Source: DATBFX01 sp036558305 (GTDB taxonomy: Bacteria; Chloroflexota; Chloroflexia; Thermomicrobiales; UBA6265). Taken from it: a stretch of 6,878 bases of DNA. Location: positions 1 through 6,878 of the forward strand of contig DATBFX010000317.1 in assembly GCA_036558305.1 (NCBI GenBank), given 5' to 3'. The position numbers were made by a program, and so were the translations under genes. The notes under the pieces are model-generated. The model did not search any database, was not told the DNA's origin, and worked only from the letters and a program-made list of their open reading frames with translations. Positions 5,507 through 6,878 of this stretch are shown piece after piece. Positions within the stretch are counted from its first letter, which is position 1. Every line of letters begins with the position of its first letter.

Positions 5507-5974
5507 ATGTCCACATCACCTCCCGCCGAAACCACGATGAAACTGACCGACACCAAGCAGCAGTTCAGTCAGGTCGTCAACCGCGTCGCCCGCGGCGAGG
5601 CGCGGGTCGTCGTCGAGAAGAGCGGGCTGCCCGTGGCGGCCATCATCTCGGCCGAAGAATATCGCCGCTTCAAGGATCAAGAGCGGCGGGCGGCACGCGA
5701 AGCCTTGCGCGAAGCATTTACGCGTTTGAGCGAAGCCTTCAAGGATGTCCCGGACGACGAACTCGAACGCGAGTTGGCCAAAGCGCAGGCTGAGGTCCGA
5801 GCCGAGATGCGCGCCGAACGAGAAGCGCAACGCGAGGCCCGCTTCGACGCCATTGACCGGATCAGCGACGCCTTCGCCGACATTCCCGTCGACGAACTGG
5901 AACGACAGGTCGAGCGCGCGTTGCGCGAAGTCCGTACCCAGCCCCAATCGGAACCGACGCCGGCCGCTCCATGA
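5507..5974 (+). CDS. Phd/YefM-family antitoxin, extended, with duplicated C-terminal module
   Basis: This is the predicted antitoxin of a type II pair: it should bind and neutralise the PIN toxin encoded next and repress the operon. The N-terminal 11-57 (MKLTDTKQQFSQVVNRVARG, then VVVEKSGLPVAAIISAEEYRRF) is the Phd/YefM DNA-binding fold. Residues 58-145 are highly charged and helical, likely extended or coiled-coil. They contain two copies of a 32-residue unit, 67-98 and 112-143, identical at about 16 positions and sharing a DELER core (84-88 and 129-133). At 155 aa it is clearly longer than the usual 80-90 aa of the family. The frame is open far upstream, but ATG 5507 has GAAGGAG 9 nt before it and the conserved fold begins just after. 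The stop overlaps the toxin start (ATGA), which implies translational coupling. Confidence 0.88.
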   Translation: MSTSPPAETTMKLTDTKQQFSQVVNRVARGEARVVVEKSGLPVAAIISAEEYRRFKDQERRAAREALREAFTRLSEAFKDVPDDELERELAKAQAEVRAEMRAEREAQREARFDAIDRISDAFADIPVDELERQVERALREVRTQPQSEPTPAAP

Positions 5975-6405
5975 TGCAGGTCGTGCTCGACACGAACGTC
6001 TTTGCCTCCGGCGTGCTCGGCGCTCGGCGCTCCGAGAGTACGCCGGGAGAGATCTTCCGACGGTGGCGACGACGGACCTTCGGGCTCATCACGTCCCCTC
6101 ACCTCATCGAAGAGGTCGAGCGAACCCTGGCCGATCGATTTTTCACCGACCGCATCCCCGCTTCCGACAGCGCCGCGGCAATCGAGGCCCTCAAACAGGA
6201 CGCCCGCATCATCACGCTCACGACCACCGTTTCCGGCATCGCGACGCACCCAGAGGACGACCTCGTACTCGCCGCAGCCGTATCGGCCGCCGTCGATTAC
6301 CTGGTCACCGGCGACAAAAAGCTCCAACAACTCGGAAGCTACCAGGGCGTCGCTATCGTCAGCCCCCGCGCCTTCCTGACGCTGCTCGAAGAGCAAGAGA
6401 CATAG
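5971..6405 (+). CDS. PIN-domain toxin (putative ribonuclease, COG1569-type)
   Basis: This is a 144-aa single PIN domain, predicted to be a metal-dependent RNase held inactive by the antitoxin. It opens with VVLDTNVFASGVLG (4-17), giving Asp7 and Asn9 of the active site. SPHLIEEVERTL (42-53) supplies a conserved Glu, probably Glu48. HPEDDLVLAAAV (93-104) supplies Asp96/Asp97, and DYLVTGDKKL (109-118) supplies Asp115. The end, VAIVSPRAFLTLL, is typical of the COG1569 group rather than VapC in the narrow sense. All expected acidic residues are present, so it looks catalytically intact. The start ATG 5971 overlaps the antitoxin stop by 4 bp; a second ATG follows directly at 5974, so the N-terminus may be one residue shorter. 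The target RNA cannot be told from sequence. Confidence 0.9.
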   Translation: MMQVVLDTNVFASGVLGARRSESTPGEIFRRWRRRTFGLITSPHLIEEVERTLADRFFTDRIPASDSAAAIEALKQDARIITLTTTVSGIATHPEDDLVLAAAVSAAVDYLVTGDKKLQQLGSYQGVAIVSPRAFLTLLEEQET

Positions 6406-6418
6406 GCCAGGCACGCTC

Positions 6419-6878
6419 ATGTGGGTCGACGTCGAACCCCCGTCCGTCACCGGCGACACCGTCGTCTTCCGCTGGCGCCAGTCAGCACCGAACTCCTTTC
6501 AAGGGGCCAACGAGTTCTTCTTTCGCTACGAGGGAATCGATCTCTCCACTTTCTCGCCAGAACTTTTCTACGAGGTCTTCCTCGGTCTCCAGCTAAAGGT
6601 CTTCGCCGCCTACCGGACCCCGGTCGAGATCGTCTTCCCCGTACCGATCCCCCGGTCCATCGCGGACTACTGGACCGCCTTCCACGACGCCCACCACGTC
6701 TCCATCTCCCCGATCGCCGACCGCGTCGCCTATTCATCCTGGCAAACAGCACCGGCCGTCGCGGACACGAAGCACCCGTACGCCGTCTTTTTCGGCGGCG
6801 GCAAGGACTCCACCCTCGCCACCTGCCTCCTCTCCGAACTCTTCGGTCCGGATCGCGTCCTCCTCGTCCAGTTCGTCG
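6419..6878 (+). CDS. PP-loop (adenine nucleotide alpha hydrolase-type) protein with unassigned N-terminal region, 5' part only
   Basis: The frame opens with ATG at 6419 and is open to the right edge, giving 153 residues. FFGGGKDSTLATCLLSELFG (124-143) is a PP-loop signature (SGGxDS type), in which the loop binds the ATP phosphates and the enzyme adenylates a substrate, as in QueC, GuaA, asparagine synthetase and tRNA thiolases. The following VLLVQFV matches the next beta strand. Residues 1-120 contain many aromatics (e.g. NEFFFRYEG 31-39, PELFYEVFLGLQLKVFAAY 47-65) and are probably a separate globular domain; I do not recognise it. It is not a THUMP domain by eye. The gene starts 13 bp after the toxin stop with only a weak CAGG site, suggesting cotranscription with the toxin-antitoxin genes. 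Substrate and pathway cannot be assigned from this part. Confidence 0.75.
   Translation, partial: MWVDVEPPSVTGDTVVFRWRQSAPNSFQGANEFFFRYEGIDLSTFSPELFYEVFLGLQLKVFAAYRTPVEIVFPVPIPRSIADYWTAFHDAHHVSISPIADRVAYSSWQTAPAVADTKHPYAVFFGGGKDSTLATCLLSELFGPDRVLLVQFV

Noticed and set aside
1..6878. CRISPR arrays, tRNA or rRNA genes, insertion sequences, phage genes
   Set aside because: No spaced direct repeats, tRNA-like folds, transposase motifs or phage proteins were seen on either strand.

Overview
This 6.9 kb window is GC-rich, gene-dense bacterial DNA. The base composition, the Tat-exported solute-binding protein without a lipobox and the general style of the proteins fit a high-GC monoderm-like lineage, with Chloroflexota of the Thermomicrobia type as my best guess. 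That guess is inference: no marker gene or rRNA is present to test it.

The left two thirds (1-5143) is transcribed on the minus strand. Reading in the transcribed direction, it holds an alpha/beta hydrolase of the proline-iminopeptidase type (TTG start at 5143), a family 5 peptide-type solute-binding protein, a DppB-type permease, a DppC-type permease, and the N-terminal part of a class I SAM-dependent methyltransferase that runs off the left edge. The hydrolase and transporter genes look like one peptide uptake and peptide hydrolysis unit. The two ATPase subunits are not here, because the gene after the second permease is the methyltransferase. The spacers of this cluster are rich in structure: a related two-hairpin repeat after the binding-protein gene (2376-2446) and after the last permease gene (291-348), a strong hairpin 2 nt past the binding-protein stop, an 8-bp tandem repeat between the permease genes, and an 18-bp perfect palindrome upstream of the binding-protein gene.

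A 363-bp divergent spacer (5144-5506) separates this cluster from plus-strand genes. It carries promoter-like sequences for both directions and an inverted repeat placed like a toxin-antitoxin operator.

The right part (5507-6878) encodes a long Phd/YefM-type antitoxin whose C-terminal half is an internal duplication, a PIN-domain toxin overlapping it by 4 bp, and, only 13 bp further on, the start of a PP-loop ATPase-type protein (FGGGKDS motif) behind about 120 residues I cannot assign. That third gene runs off the right edge. The toxin-antitoxin pair followed at once by a PP-loop enzyme is the least ordinary part of the window. The remaining genes belong to well-known families.
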